Shown: positions 6,949 to 7,470 of the stretch, in pieces | Layout: each line of letters opens with the position of its first letter | How positions within the stretch are numbered: the first letter of the stretch is position 1 | From: Sphingomonas bacterium | GTDB lineage: Bacteria; Pseudomonadota; Alphaproteobacteria; Sphingomonadales; Sphingomonadaceae | NCBI GenBank assembly: GCA_026785645.1 | Contig: JAJAZM010000145.1 | Location: 1 to 7,470 of the forward strand | Length of the DNA stretch: 7,470 nucleotides | Direction: 5' to 3' | Position numbers and translations under genes: made by a program | Notes under the pieces: model-generated | Told to the model about the DNA's origin: nothing | What the model saw: the letters and a program-made list of their open reading frames with translations, nothing else | The model's database searches: none

Positions 6949-7190
6949 TCATTCGTTTGTCCGTCCAGCGCTGCCGGCCGCTTCCACGCCACCGCCTAGA
7001 GCGACATACAGGTTGACCGCATTGGCCAGTTGCTCGCGCCGGGTGGCGACCGTTTGCTGCTCGGCGGCGAACAATGCGCGCTCCGCGTCGAGCACCTCGA
7101 GATACCCCGCCAAGCCGTTGCGATAGCGCAGGGTGGCGAGATTGGCGCGAACCCGCCGCGCCTCCTGCCGAGTTTCGTAAAAGCGTTTGA
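6949..7190 (-). pseudogene. C-terminal remnant of a TolC/OprM-family outer-membrane efflux protein
   Basis: The minus-strand frame ending at the stop 6951-6949 encodes a typical NodT/OprM-type C-terminus: LRYRNGLAGYLEVLDAER, then FAAEQQ, TRREQLANAVNLYVALGGG and a short tail. In intact proteins (usually about 450-500 residues) this is the last coiled-coil hairpin and equatorial part of the outer-membrane channel of RND efflux pumps. Only about 75-80 residues remain here. Family similarity stops near coordinate 7176-7190. The same frame continues upstream to an ATG at 7305, but those roughly 40 residues (Cys- and Ser-rich, starting MAVYFAQSDALCC) do not look like any part of the family and have no signal peptide or lipobox. 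No other channel fragment was seen to 7470 and no RND pump genes are adjacent. I read it as a truncated, non-functional gene; expression of the chimeric 118-residue frame cannot be excluded. Confidence 0.8.
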
Positions 7191-7398
7191 GCCTGCAACT
7201 CCCGATATGCCCAGACCAAAGCGCTGATGTTTCACGAGCGAGCAGTTCAGAGAAGCTCAAATCAACACAGCAAAGCGCATCCGATTGAGCGAAATAAACT
7301 GCCATGCGGATCGTCGTAAACGAAGTGCGAAATCATATGGTAGAGCAGAAGCCTTCCAAGCTCTTGAAACTCGCAGCTTTTCGGGCCTCGCGCTGTAA

Positions 7399-7414
7399 AA
7401 TTTCCCTAATTTCC
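7399..7414. repeat. Short direct repeat AATTTCC (9-bp period)
   Basis: AATTTCC at 7399-7405 is repeated exactly at 7408-7414, separated by CT, in AT-rich sequence next to the inverted repeats. Confidence 0.5.
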
Positions 7415-7417
7415 GAC

Positions 7418-7450
7418 AAGCCAAATCAATGGCTTACGGATCCGCCGTAA
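7418..7450. repeat. Two adjoining perfect inverted repeats
   Basis: AAGCCA (7418-7423) and TGGCTT (7430-7435) flank a 6-base centre. TTACGG (7434-7439) and CCGTAA (7445-7450) flank a 5-base centre, sharing two bases with the first repeat. Paired 6-bp arms around a 5-6 base spacer resemble the layout of a tyrosine-recombinase core site or a regulator-binding site. Neither is followed by a T-tract, so a terminator is unlikely. Function is unknown. Confidence 0.45.
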
Positions 7451-7470
7451 AAGTAGATTGCGGCTGTCTA

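Larger units (their letters stand above)
7191..7470. other. Lower-GC stretch without recognisable gene, beyond the truncated efflux gene
   Basis: This stretch is visibly richer in A and T than the rest of the window, and codon patterns break down. A 48-codon plus-strand frame (7304-7450, starting MRIVVNEVRNHMVEQ) and the N-terminal extension of the efflux remnant are the only notable open frames; neither resembles a known family and neither has a clear ribosome-binding site. Short repeats cluster at 7399-7450. It could be the end of an integrated element or an ancient deletion scar. No transposase, integrase or known insertion-sequence end was recognised. Confidence 0.5.

Noticed and set aside
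7304..7450. 48-codon plus-strand open frame
   Set aside because: No ribosome-binding site, no recognisable family, and it ends inside the inverted repeat. It cannot be supported as a gene.

Overview
The window looks like chromosome from a high-GC alphaproteobacterium, most likely a sphingomonad (Sphingomonadales). This is an inference from the high GC content, the codon usage, the Ku/LigD architecture and the style of the ABC-exporter and GDSL-lipase proteins; there is no rRNA or marker gene to fix it. No tRNA, rRNA, CRISPR array or intact transposase was seen.

Positions 1-2639 (minus strand) hold a two-gene bacterial non-homologous end-joining operon. ku comes first, followed after 3 bases by ligD, a multi-domain ligase with the order phosphoesterase - ligase - polymerase. 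ligD runs off the left edge, so most of its polymerase domain is missing from the window. Ku binds double-strand ends and recruits LigD, which trims, fills and seals them. Positions 2640-2968 are a gene-free spacer that should contain the ku promoter. It carries three GTTC elements at exact 12-bp steps.

Positions 2969-6895 hold a conserved divergent module, equivalent to the tesA / ybbA-ybbP locus of E. coli. On the minus strand, an ABC ATPase (ybbA-like) overlaps by 4 bases an 828-residue FtsX/MacB-type permease (ybbP-like). On the plus strand is a TesA-like SGNH/GDSL hydrolase, here with a lipoprotein signal peptide. The two divergent starts are only about 28 bp apart, so the promoters must lie at least partly inside coding sequence.

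Positions 6896-7470 hold a decayed end. A C-terminal scrap of a TolC/OprM-type outer-membrane efflux channel (minus strand) is joined near 7180-7200 to lower-GC, non-coding-looking DNA. The last 70 bp contain a short direct repeat and two adjoining perfect inverted repeats. This looks like the scar or edge of a rearrangement or mobile element, but no element could be identified.

Overall the window is mostly ordinary chromosome. I see no convincing undescribed multi-gene system. The points most worth a second look are the right-hand junction, the phased GTTC array upstream of ku, and the lipidated form of TesA beside its putative exporter.
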